A stretch of DNA of 64,000 nucleotides, taken from contig NZ_JAABOO010000001.1 in assembly GCF_010671605.1 (NCBI RefSeq), forward strand, positions 1,612,001 to 1,676,000, read 5' to 3'. The first letter of the stretch is position 1. Each line of letters begins with the position of its first letter. Both the position numbers and the translations under genes were made by a program. Positions 7,828 to 14,821 of this stretch are shown one piece after another. Under the pieces are notes generated by a model. That model did no database searches. It was not told the DNA's origin and worked only from the letters and a program-made list of their open reading frames with translations. The DNA comes from Leptobacterium flavescens (GTDB lineage Bacteria; Bacteroidota; Bacteroidia; Flavobacteriales; Flavobacteriaceae).

Positions 7828-9012
7828 TTATAGAGCATCCATCACCTTCTTTACAAACTCTCCTATTTTAGAAGGTTCTAGCCAGCGGGTTACGATCACC
7901 AGGTCGTGTTCTTTATCAACTACAATAAAGTTCCCTCCGAAACCGGCTGCATAGTATATGTCTTCTGAAACGCCTTCCCAATGTCTGGGTCCTTTTTTAT
8001 TGAGCCACCACATGTATCCGTAGTTTACATTTGCCTGTGATGGAGTGATCGCCTTTTCAATCCAGGATTTACTCAGCAACTGTTTTCCATTCCATTTTCC
8101 GTCATTCAGGAATAAGAGTCCGAAACGGGCATGATCTTCAGTGTTGATAAAGAGTCCTCCGCCTGAATGCCCTCCACCGGTAACCGATTGCATTTTTATT
8201 CCGTCTACATTTACCCAGGCATTGTCATAACCATACCATCTCCAGGTAGTGGAAGCACCGATAGGGTCCATGATCTTTTCCTTTAAAACCATAGGTAATG
8301 GCTTTCTCAAAACTTGTAATAAGGAATAGGCAAGGAGGTTAACACGAACGTCGTTATATTCGAAAACCGTTCCGGGTTCATTATAGGTCCTGTTCTTCCA
8401 GTCGTCCAGGTCGCCGTTTCTCGGAGGACGGTCTGCCCAGTCATGTCCGCCCCAAAGGGTTCCGGACCAGTCTGACGACTGCGTAAGCAGGTGATCCCAG
8501 TTTATTTTGGAGTTATGGGCACCGTTAAAGCTTCCGTCCCATACATAATTCCTGACCGGATCGTTTACCGAAGCGATCAGCTTCTCATCAACGGCCAGAC
8601 CGGCTACGGTAGACAGGTAACTTTTGGTTACACTAAAGGTCATGTCCACTTTTTTGAGGTCGCCCCATTTGGCAATGACATAACCGTTTTTCAGGATCAT
8701 CCCGGCAGGACCTCCCCTTTTTTCGGTGGGGCCTGAAATCTTGTGAAAAGGCTCACGTGCAAAGCTTCTCAGAATGGCTATTCTCAGATCTCTCGACCCG
8801 GAATATTCGTTCTGCTCCGCAAAGGAAACGGCCTCATTGATCTTAGCGGTATTTATGGAAAAAGATGCCGGAGTACGTTCCTGCCAGTTAGCATTCCGTT
8901 CCGGAAAATAATTGTTGTTCTGAGCATTAATGATTAAAGAAAAAGCAAAAGTCAGAAGCAAAAAAGTCGTATGTTTTTTTGCTTTTTTCGAAAGGTACAT
9001 GTGTTTATTCAT
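7828..9012 (-). CDS. Serine hydrolase, class C beta-lactamase family, exported
   Basis: The frame is open from an upstream ATG at 9063, but the start at 9012 gives a proper signal peptide (basic MNKHMYLSKKAKKH, then a hydrophobic stretch ending IINAQ) and is preferred. The mature part is a beta-lactamase/transpeptidase-like domain with the SxxK nucleophile motif SVTK (Ser127-Lys130), a Tyr-Asn-Asp motif in FEYNDVRVN and a glycine-rich HSGGG segment. Family members include esterases, peptidases and penicillin-binding proteins; the true substrate cannot be told. It ends 12 bases before the DUF4212 gene, so it may be in the same transcript. Confidence 0.85.
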   Translation of the reverse strand: MNKHMYLSKKAKKHTTFLLLTFAFSLIINAQNNNYFPERNANWQERTPASFSINTAKINEAVSFAEQNEYSGSRDLRIAILRSFAREPFHKISGPTEKRGGPAGMILKNGYVIAKWGDLKKVDMTFSVTKSYLSTVAGLAVDEKLIASVNDPVRNYVWDGSFNGAHNSKINWDHLLTQSSDWSGTLWGGHDWADRPPRNGDLDDWKNRTYNEPGTVFEYNDVRVNLLAYSLLQVLRKPLPMVLKEKIMDPIGASTTWRWYGYDNAWVNVDGIKMQSVTGGGHSGGGLFINTEDHARFGLLFLNDGKWNGKQLLSKSWIEKAITPSQANVNYGYMWWLNKKGPRHWEGVSEDIYYAAGFGGNFIVVDKEHDLVIVTRWLEPSKIGEFVKKVMDAL

Positions 9013-9125
9013 TTTAAAAAGATGAATTAGTGCAATTTTAACAGTCTTAAATGTACGTATCATTTTAGGAAACTAAAAAATAATATACTTTTATCATACA
9101 ATCGTTTAAAAATGTAATATTAAGC

Positions 9126-10280
9126 ATGTCAGTTCATTCCATCAGCTTTCAATCCAAGCTTCCCAATATCCAGACCAATATATTCACCATCATGAGTAGA
9201 CTGGCTGCAGAGCACCAGGCCCTGAACTTATCTCAGGGGTTCCCTAATTTCCCGTCCGAACCGGCCTTAAAAGCCCTGGTTTCTGAGGCTATGGCAGCCG
9301 GACATAACCAATATGCGCCTATGCCCGGAATACCGGAGTTAAGGGAAGTTATAGTTCAAAAAATGGAGTTGTTATACGGCGCCACTTACGATCCGGAAAC
9401 AGAGGTTACCGTAACTGTCGGTGCTTCTCAGGCTATATACAATATCATTTCATCTTTCGTATCGCCTGGCGATGAGGTTATTATTTTTAAACCGGCTTAC
9501 GACTGTTATGAGCCTGTTACCGAATTGCACGGAGGAAAACCGGTGCTCATTCAGTTAAGGCCTGACTTTTCAGTGGACTGGGAAGAAGTAAAACAGAAAA
9601 TATCTCCTAAAACCAGGATGATCATTATTAACAGTCCGCACAATCCCAGTGGTTCTATTTTGTCCAGGGAAGATATGCTGACATTGGAATCTCTCCTGAA
9701 GGATACCGATATTATCCTGCTGAGCGACGAGGTATACGAACATATTATTTTTGACGGGGAGCAGCATCAGAGCGCTGCACTCTTTCCGGGACTGGCAGAA
9801 CGTGCTTTTATAACTATTTCTCTGGGGAAGACCTTCCACAACACCGGATGGAAAGTCGGCTATTGTTTAGCTCCTGCCCCTTTGATGCACGAATTGAGGA
9901 AGACCCACCAGTTTAATGTGTTCTGTGTAGACCATCCCATGCAAAAAGCTTATGCCGCTTATATGAAAGAAGCCGAAAATTATATGGGGCTAAGCAGTTT
10001 TTACCAGCAAAAGAGGGATTACTTTCTCGATCTGATAAAGACCTCAAGGTTTAGCTTTACCCCTGCCAAAGGAACTTATTTTCAGCTACTCGATTACTCG
10101 CGTATTACCGATGAGGCCGATACCGAGTTTGCGAGCCGCCTGGTGAGGGAAAAGAAACTTGCAGCTATTCCTATTTCTGTATTCAATATGAACAATGCAG
10201 ATAATAAAGTGTTGCGTTTCTGTTTTGCCAAGACGGATGAGACCCTGGAAAAAGCTGCAGAAATTATTTGTAGTATTTAA
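9126..10280 (+). CDS. Methionine-type PLP aminotransferase (class I/II)
   Basis: The 384-residue fold-type I aminotransferase carries the standard motifs: NSPHNPSG near residue 169, SDEVYEHI with the pyridine-binding Asp201, and the Schiff-base lysine Lys235 in SLGKTFHNTGWKVGY. The N-terminal NLSQGFPNF and the overall sequence resemble YbdL and kynurenine/methionine aminotransferases, which transaminate methionine or its keto acid (methionine salvage). It is transcribed divergently from the serine hydrolase gene and is followed by a terminator-like hairpin, so it is probably monocistronic. Confidence 0.88.
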   Translation: MSVHSISFQSKLPNIQTNIFTIMSRLAAEHQALNLSQGFPNFPSEPALKALVSEAMAAGHNQYAPMPGIPELREVIVQKMELLYGATYDPETEVTVTVGASQAIYNIISSFVSPGDEVIIFKPAYDCYEPVTELHGGKPVLIQLRPDFSVDWEEVKQKISPKTRMIIINSPHNPSGSILSREDMLTLESLLKDTDIILLSDEVYEHIIFDGEQHQSAALFPGLAERAFITISLGKTFHNTGWKVGYCLAPAPLMHELRKTHQFNVFCVDHPMQKAYAAYMKEAENYMGLSSFYQQKRDYFLDLIKTSRFSFTPAKGTYFQLLDYSRITDEADTEFASRLVREKKLAAIPISVFNMNNADNKVLRFCFAKTDETLEKAAEIICSI

Positions 10281-10322
10281 ACAAAAACAGGGTTTTTCAT
10301 TTGAATGCCTGTTTGTTTTTGG
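10281..10322 (+). terminator. Probable terminator of the aminotransferase gene
   Basis: The left arm ACAAAAACAGG at 10281-10291 and right arm CCTGTTTGTTTTTGG at 10308-10322 pair imperfectly around an ACAGG/CCTGT core, and the right arm is T-rich. It begins directly after the stop codon. Confidence 0.45.
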
Positions 10323-10344
10323 TGCAAAATAGCACTATATTGCA
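10313..10344 (+). promoter_or_regulatory. parDE promoter with overlapping palindromic operator
   Basis: TTG at 10313-10315 and TATATTGC at 10337-10344 are 21 bases apart and resemble a weak Bacteroidota promoter. The -7 region lies inside a 22-base near-palindrome at 10323-10344: arms TGCAAAATAG and CTATATTGCA are complementary at nine of ten positions around a two-base centre. ParD antitoxins normally repress their own operon by binding such palindromes, so this is the likely autoregulatory site. Confidence 0.55.
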
Positions 10345-10365
10345 TCAGATGTTAAATTGATTGAA

Positions 10366-10623
10366 ATGAGCACAGTACGAAAATCAATAACCTTTACCGA
10401 ACAACAGGACAACTGGATCAGGATACAGGTACAAAAGGGTGATTATACCAATGACAGTGAATATATCCGGGATCTGGTAAGAAGAGATCAGGCTCAAAAT
10501 AAGAAGCTTATGGATCTCAATAATGCCATTGAAGAAGGCTTTAACAGCGGTATTAGCGATAAAAGTATTTCCGATATCCGGAAAGAAGTGAAAAAAACAA
10601 TGAAAGATAATGGGGAGCTATAA
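10366..10623 (+). CDS. parD: ParD-type antitoxin
   Basis: The frame is open from a TTG at 10357, but the ATG at 10366 gives the typical start MSTVRKSITFTEQQ of ParD ribbon-helix-helix proteins and is chosen, giving 85 residues. The N-terminal part (RKSITFTEQQDNWIRIQV...GDYTNDSEYIRDLVRRD) is the RHH DNA-binding domain; the C-terminal part is charged and should wrap around the toxin. The gene overlaps parE by 14 bases, which is typical of a toxin-antitoxin operon, and has a palindrome over its promoter. Confidence 0.88.
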   Translation: MSTVRKSITFTEQQDNWIRIQVQKGDYTNDSEYIRDLVRRDQAQNKKLMDLNNAIEEGFNSGISDKSISDIRKEVKKTMKDNGEL

Positions 10624-10903
10624 GCTTTCGGGAGCTGCTGCCAGTGATATTGCCGGTATTTTCAGATTTGGAATAAGAAAGTTTGGCCTGGGTATGGCCG
10701 ACAAATATTTAGATGAACTGGAAGCACTCTTTAAAGAGTTACCTGATCGCCCGGAATTAGCCGGTGACGCTTCTGTTTTTGCGCATAATCTTAAATACTA
10801 TAGATACAAGGCTCATGTTCTTTTCTATATAATGGAAGAACCGGGGCGTATTTTTATTATTAGAGTACTGGGGAAACGAATGGATTTTATCAGGCATTTA
10901 TAG
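10610..10903 (+). CDS. parE: ParE-type toxin (RelE/ParE superfamily)
   Basis: The 97-residue protein opens with YKLSGAAASDIAGIFRFGIRKFG, the helical start usual in ParE, and ends with the strand pattern LKYYRYKAHVLFYIMEEPGRIFIIRVLGKRMDF. ParE toxins inhibit DNA gyrase and are held inactive by ParD. It starts inside the parD gene (14-base overlap). No truncation is seen, so the pair looks intact. In a chromosomal core setting it could be a maintenance or stress module; no neighbouring mobile genes were found. Confidence 0.87.
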   Translation: MGSYKLSGAAASDIAGIFRFGIRKFGLGMADKYLDELEALFKELPDRPELAGDASVFAHNLKYYRYKAHVLFYIMEEPGRIFIIRVLGKRMDFIRHL

Positions 10904-10938
10904 AAAGAACGACAAACAAAAAGATATACATTTATCAT

Positions 10939-12633
10939 ATGCCCAAAACACTTTTAACCGTAAAAGATCTAAGTATCGGATTTAAGACCGATGGTAACTT
11001 CAGGGATGTTGTCGAGGGTATTTCCTTTTCGCTTCAGGAAAATGAGATCCTGGGTATTGTCGGGGAGTCGGGTAGCGGAAAGTCCGTTTCTTCTCTCGCC
11101 CTTTTAGGTTTACTTCCCAAAGGTATTTCCAGGATCAGTAAAGGAGAGGTCCTCTTTGAAGACCGGGATCTGACCGGACTTCCGGAAAAGGATTTCAAAC
11201 TGATAAGAGGCTCCGAGATAAGTATGATCTTTCAGGAACCCATGAGTTCACTCAACCCCTCTCTTAGTTGTGGTTTCCAGGTGATGGAGATCCTACTACA
11301 ACACACTTCCCTCAGCCGGAAACAGGCAAAGGAAGAAACAATTGCTCTTTTCGATAAGGTAAAATTACCGGAACCTGAACGGATCTTCGAAAGTTATCCG
11401 CATCAGATCAGCGGAGGGCAGAAGCAAAGGGTTATGATTGCAATGGCTATTGCGTGTAAACCGAAAATACTTATTGCAGATGAGCCCACCACCGCCCTGG
11501 ATGTGACGGTTCAGAAAGAGATCATTGCATTGCTAAAATCACTTCAGCAGGAAACCGGGATGAGCATTATTTTTATCTCACACGACCTGAACCTGGTCTC
11601 CGAAATTGCCGATCGCGTTCTGGTCATGTACAAAGGCTCTATAGTTGAACAGGGAGAAGCTGAGAAGGTATTTAAGGAACCTCAGCACAATTATACGCAG
11701 GCATTATTAAGCTCAAAACCTCCATTGGATAAACGGCTTAAAAAGCTTCCGGTTATCCAGGATTTTATGGACGGGCATTTTTCGGAGGAGATCATTTCTG
11801 CCGAAGACCGGAAAAAGCATCATAAAGAATTATACGATCAGCCTCCCTTGCTGGAAGTCATCGATGTAGAAAAAGAATATATCACCAAAGCCGGTTTATT
11901 TTCCAAAAAAACGAGCTTTAAGGCCGTAAACGGCATCAGTTTTAAACTATATGAAGGAGAAACTCTCGGACTGGTAGGGGAAAGCGGATGCGGAAAATCT
12001 ACGCTGGGGAATGCTATCCTGCAACTCGACAAGGCAACAGCAGGGAGCATCCTGTACAGAGGAAGGGATATCAGCGGTTTAAAAAAAGAAGAGATCCGGA
12101 AACTGAGAAAAGAAATACAGGTTATTTTTCAGGATCCCTATTCCTCCCTGAACCCGAGGATACCCATCGGAAAAGCTATTTCCGAACCTATGAAGGTGCA
12201 CGGTCTATACGAAAATGACCGCAGCCGGAAGGAAAAGACCATTGAGATCCTGGAGGCAGTAGGTTTGCAGGCAGATCACTATAACCGTTATCCGCATGAA
12301 TTCAGTGGAGGTCAGCGACAGCGAATAGGAATAGCGCGGACTATCGGTCTTCAGCCTAAACTCATTATCTGCGACGAATCTGTCTCTGCCCTGGACATAT
12401 CGGTTCAGGCCCAGGTTTTAAATCTCTTAAATGAACTAAAGGAAAACTTCGGTTTTACCTATATTTTTATTTCCCATGATCTTTCGGTAGTGAAGTTTAT
12501 GTCCGATCAGTTGCTGGTTATGAATGAGGGGAAAATAGAAGAACTCGGAGATGCAGATCATATCTACGACCAGCCTTCCAGAGCTTATACAAAGAAATTG
12601 ATTGATGCGATACCTAAGGGGATGAAAAAATAA
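10939..12633 (+). CDS. Fused dipeptide/oligopeptide ABC transporter ATPase (DppD-DppF type)
   Basis: The 564-residue protein has two complete ABC ATPase domains joined by a linker near residue 290. The first has Walker A GESGSGKS (residues 42-49), signature ISGGQKQR (about 157-164) and Walker B ILIADEP; the second has Walker A GESGCGKS, signature FSGGQRQR and LIICDES. This matches peptide/nickel uptake ATPases in which DppD and DppF are fused. No permease or binding-protein gene is adjacent, so the rest of the transporter must be elsewhere. It lies 36 bases after parE but is probably not functionally linked. Confidence 0.92.
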   Translation: MPKTLLTVKDLSIGFKTDGNFRDVVEGISFSLQENEILGIVGESGSGKSVSSLALLGLLPKGISRISKGEVLFEDRDLTGLPEKDFKLIRGSEISMIFQEPMSSLNPSLSCGFQVMEILLQHTSLSRKQAKEETIALFDKVKLPEPERIFESYPHQISGGQKQRVMIAMAIACKPKILIADEPTTALDVTVQKEIIALLKSLQQETGMSIIFISHDLNLVSEIADRVLVMYKGSIVEQGEAEKVFKEPQHNYTQALLSSKPPLDKRLKKLPVIQDFMDGHFSEEIISAEDRKKHHKELYDQPPLLEVIDVEKEYITKAGLFSKKTSFKAVNGISFKLYEGETLGLVGESGCGKSTLGNAILQLDKATAGSILYRGRDISGLKKEEIRKLRKEIQVIFQDPYSSLNPRIPIGKAISEPMKVHGLYENDRSRKEKTIEILEAVGLQADHYNRYPHEFSGGQRQRIGIARTIGLQPKLIICDESVSALDISVQAQVLNLLNELKENFGFTYIFISHDLSVVKFMSDQLLVMNEGKIEELGDADHIYDQPSRAYTKKLIDAIPKGMKK

Positions 12634-12790
12634 CGTGAGTTCGAAGAGAAATAAAGACTAAACAAACATAATTACATAAACAATTTAAGTCACGGTTGAC
12701 TACCTAGTTGAAGGTTTAGTTATTTAGGGGCTTCTCAACTAAGCAAGCTTGACGCTTAATTCGGGGCAAAAAAAGGTTCAAACTCACGTT
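12632..12790. repeat. Small element with terminal inverted repeats
   Basis: Arms AACGTGAGTT (12632-12641) and AACTCACGTT (12781-12790) are perfect inverted repeats bounding about 159 bases; the left arm starts within the stop codon of the ABC gene. Inside, TAGTTGA near 12706 and TCAACTA near 12735 form a second nested inverted repeat. No gene is inside. It may be a miniature transposable element or the footprint of one, but target-site duplications were not recognised. Confidence 0.45.
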
Positions 12791-12802
12791 ATTCGGTAAA
12801 TG

Positions 12803-12991
12803 TCATAACATAAATACTTTTCTGGTAATTACCAGTAAGTTCTTCATGAATAATAGCGTTGAATTGATACCATCGGTAAAAGAATCTATCTGATCTTCTA
12901 CACGGTTTACTTTGATGTTCAACCTCGTGGGTTTTGGGTATAATTTTGTTCTCATAATAGCAAGTTTTGGGACAAAAACTTGGTCAAACAT
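12803..12991 (-). CDS. Short reading frame of unknown status
   Basis: A 62-codon frame starting MFDQVFVPKLAIMRTK lies in the 500-base gap between the ABC gene and scoB. I recognise no domain; it has a mixed basic and hydrophobic composition and ends with a hydrophobic LLVITRKVFML. Its start region is AT-rich, with an inverted repeat (TCATCGA near 13012, TCGATGA near 13033). It could be a small gene or chance. The rest of the gap, apart from the element at 12632-12790 and the terminator at 13081-13106, shows nothing. Confidence 0.2.
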   Translation of the reverse strand: MFDQVFVPKLAIMRTKLYPKPTRLNIKVNRVEDQIDSFTDGINSTLLFMKNLLVITRKVFML

Positions 12992-13080
12992 AAAAAATAA
13001 AAATCAAATCATCGATAAAAAGTCTAAAAAAATCGATGAAATGCACGTTTTATTCACAATTTTTCGTTGATAACCCAAAA

Positions 13081-13106
13081 AAAAGCGATGATCTCTCATC
13101 GCTTTT
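13081..13106 (-). terminator. Terminator of scoB
   Basis: Eleven-base perfect arms AAAAGCGATGA and TCATCGCTTTT around TCTC, with a T run on both strands. It lies 28 bases after the scoB stop codon on the minus strand. Confidence 0.85.
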
Positions 13107-13133
13107 CTATATCTAAAATCTCCCGAAATGCCT

Positions 13134-13787
13134 TTAAATACTCATCTCCGGGATATCTCCTTCAATAATTAGTGCTCCTTCGGTAGCATTTTCTATTTCT
13201 TCCACCGATACACCGGGTGCCCTTTCAAGGAGTTTAAAGCCGTTTTCGGTTACTTCCATCACAGCAAGATTGGTTACCACCTTCTTTACGCAATTCACTC
13301 CTGTAAGCGGGAGTGAGCATTGCTTAAGTAATTTTGACTGCCCTGCTTTATTGGTATGCATCATGGCCACAATAATATTCTCTGCAGAAGCCACCAGGTC
13401 CATTGCTCCTCCCATTCCCTTAACCATTTTTCCGGGGATCTTCCAATTGGCAATATCTCCGTTCTCCGCCACTTCCATAGCACCGAGAATGGTAAGGTCT
13501 ACATGTTTCCCTCTGATCATCCCAAAACTAAGTGCAGAATCAAAAAAGGAAGCTCCAGGCAGGGTAGTGATCGTTTGTTTCCCGGCATTGATAATATCGG
13601 CATCTTCTTCCCCTTCATACGGAAAAGGTCCCATCCCCAGAACACCGTTCTCGCTCTGAAATTCTACTTCTATTCCTTCGGGGATATAGTTAGCCACTAA
13701 AGTAGGGATCCCTATTCCGAGATTTACAAAATATCCGTCCTTCAGCTCCTTTGCAATTCGTTTTGCAATTCCTGTTTTATCAAGCAT
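13134..13787 (-). CDS. scoB: Succinyl-CoA:3-ketoacid CoA-transferase subunit B
   Basis: The 217-residue beta subunit moves CoA between succinyl-CoA and acetoacetate in ketone body and branched-chain degradation. The N-terminal segment YFVNLGIGIPTLVANY and the catalytic glutamate motif EFQSENGVLGMGPFP (Glu46) are intact, as is the length. With ScoA it forms a heterodimer or heterotetramer. Unusually for the pair, 210 bases separate it from scoA upstream; the gap holds a degraded fragment. A strong terminator follows. Confidence 0.93.
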   Translation of the reverse strand: MLDKTGIAKRIAKELKDGYFVNLGIGIPTLVANYIPEGIEVEFQSENGVLGMGPFPYEGEEDADIINAGKQTITTLPGASFFDSALSFGMIRGKHVDLTILGAMEVAENGDIANWKIPGKMVKGMGGAMDLVASAENIIVAMMHTNKAGQSKLLKQCSLPLTGVNCVKKVVTNLAVMEVTENGFKLLERAPGVSVEEIENATEGALIIEGDIPEMSI

Positions 13788-13800
13788 ACTTGTAATAGTT

Positions 13801-13849
13801 CTTTAATGTGTTAATTTGATGATTTTTCAATGCGTTAATTTGAAAATTA
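13801..13849. repeat. Short direct repeat between scoA and scoB
   Basis: GTGTTAATTTGA near 13810 and GCGTTAATTTGA near 13834 are near-identical direct repeats. From general knowledge, similar TTAATTTGAAAAT tandem units often lie beside four-helix-bundle genes in Flavobacteriia, which fits the neighbouring fragment. Confidence 0.4.
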
Positions 13850-13945
13850 TGCTTTTTTTGAAGTAGCAATGATCTTCGAAATAACTTTAATGATCGATTT
13901 CAACTCTTCTTTCAGGTCCTGTGAAGGGTTTGGATAGAGAATAGA
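13850..13945 (-). pseudogene. Possible C-terminal remnant of a four-helix-bundle protein
   Basis: On the minus strand an open stretch reads SILYPNPSQDLKEELK followed by SIIKVISKIIAT, with a stop codon directly upstream and another frame (MRGGRKNVITKLIYSLSKPF) open before it. The basic, isoleucine-rich helix resembles the C-terminal end of the S23/four-helix-bundle proteins common in this group. Because no start or N-terminus is present, it is best read as a decayed insertion between scoA and scoB. The family assignment is uncertain. Confidence 0.25.
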
Positions 13946-13997
13946 TCAGTTTCGTAATAACATTTTTCCTACCCCCTCTCATCTCCAAATCGGAAAA

Positions 13998-14699
13998 TTA
14001 AGTGCGTTGTCTTACCGTTCGTTGTTCTATCCTCTTTTCAAACTTTTTTCCCTGGAAAATCCTCTGGACAAAGATCCCGGGAATATGAACATGATCAGGA
14101 TTGAGTTCGCCTGCAGGTACCAGTTCTTCCACTTCGGCCACTGTTATTTTTGCGGCTCCGCACATACAGGGATTAAAGTTCCGGGCAGTTCCCTTAAAAA
14201 TAAGGTTTCCGGCTTCATCTCCTTTCCAGGCTTTCACAAAGGCAAAATCTGCTTTAAAGGCCTCTTCCAGCACATACATCTTTCCGTTAAACTCCCTGGT
14301 CTCTTTTCCTTCGGCTACTTCCGTTCCGTATCCTGCCGGCGTATAAAAGGCCGGAAAACCTCCCTGAGCCGCTCTGCAACGCTCTGCCAGGGTTCCCTGA
14401 GGAACAAGCTCTACATCGAGTTCTCCGCTCAGCATCTGCCGTTCAAACTCATCGTTCTCGCCTACATAAGAGGATATCATTTTTTTGATCTGATGATTCT
14501 GTAGTAATAATCCAAGCCCGAAATCATCTACTCCTGCATTATTGGAAATACAGGTTACATTTTTAACTCCCAGTCGTACTAATTCTGCTATACTGTTTTC
14601 CGGTATTCCGCATAACCCGAAGCCTCCAAGCATAAAAGTCATATTGTCTTTTACCCCGGAAAGGGCCTCCTGCACCGAATGCACCTTCTTGTTGATCAT
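13998..14699 (-). CDS. scoA: Succinyl-CoA:3-ketoacid CoA-transferase subunit A
   Basis: The 233-residue alpha subunit has the family opening [13 protein letters not shown] and the CoA-binding glycine-rich segment [15 protein letters not shown] near residue 21, plus [13 protein letters not shown] and the conserved [17 protein letters not shown]. It pairs with ScoB downstream. The spacing of 210 bases to scoB suggests that the original operon was interrupted, although both genes look intact and remain on the same strand. Confidence 0.93.
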   Translation of the reverse strand: MINKKVHSVQEALSGVKDNMTFMLGGFGLCGIPENSIAELVRLGVKNVTCISNNAGVDDFGLGLLLQNHQIKKMISSYVGENDEFERQMLSGELDVELVPQGTLAERCRAAQGGFPAFYTPAGYGTEVAEGKETREFNGKMYVLEEAFKADFAFVKAWKGDEAGNLIFKGTARNFNPCMCGAAKITVAEVEELVPAGELNPDHVHIPGIFVQRIFQGKKFEKRIEQRTVRQRT

Positions 14700-14794
14700 C
14701 TAAAAATATTTTGAGTGAAAATTACGAAATTCTGCAGGAAAGTCTGTTTTATTTAATAAAATTTAAACAGCTAAAAAAGAGATAAAATAAAAAA

Positions 14795-14811
14795 CGGCGC
14801 CCGAAGCGCCG
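14795..14811 (-). terminator. Terminator of the ricT-gldH-PBP1A operon
   Basis: Arms CGGCGC and GCGCCG around CCGAA form a GC-rich stem followed on the minus strand by a run of T. It lies 11 bases after the PBP1A stop codon. Confidence 0.85.
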
Positions 14812-14821
14812 CAGTATTTTT

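Noticed and set aside
10939-12633. The double ABC ATPase as an antibiotic-resistance ABC-F protein
   Set aside because: The linker and the GESGSGKS/SGGQKQR pattern with DppD/DppF-type sequence fit a peptide uptake ATPase pair, not ABC-F.
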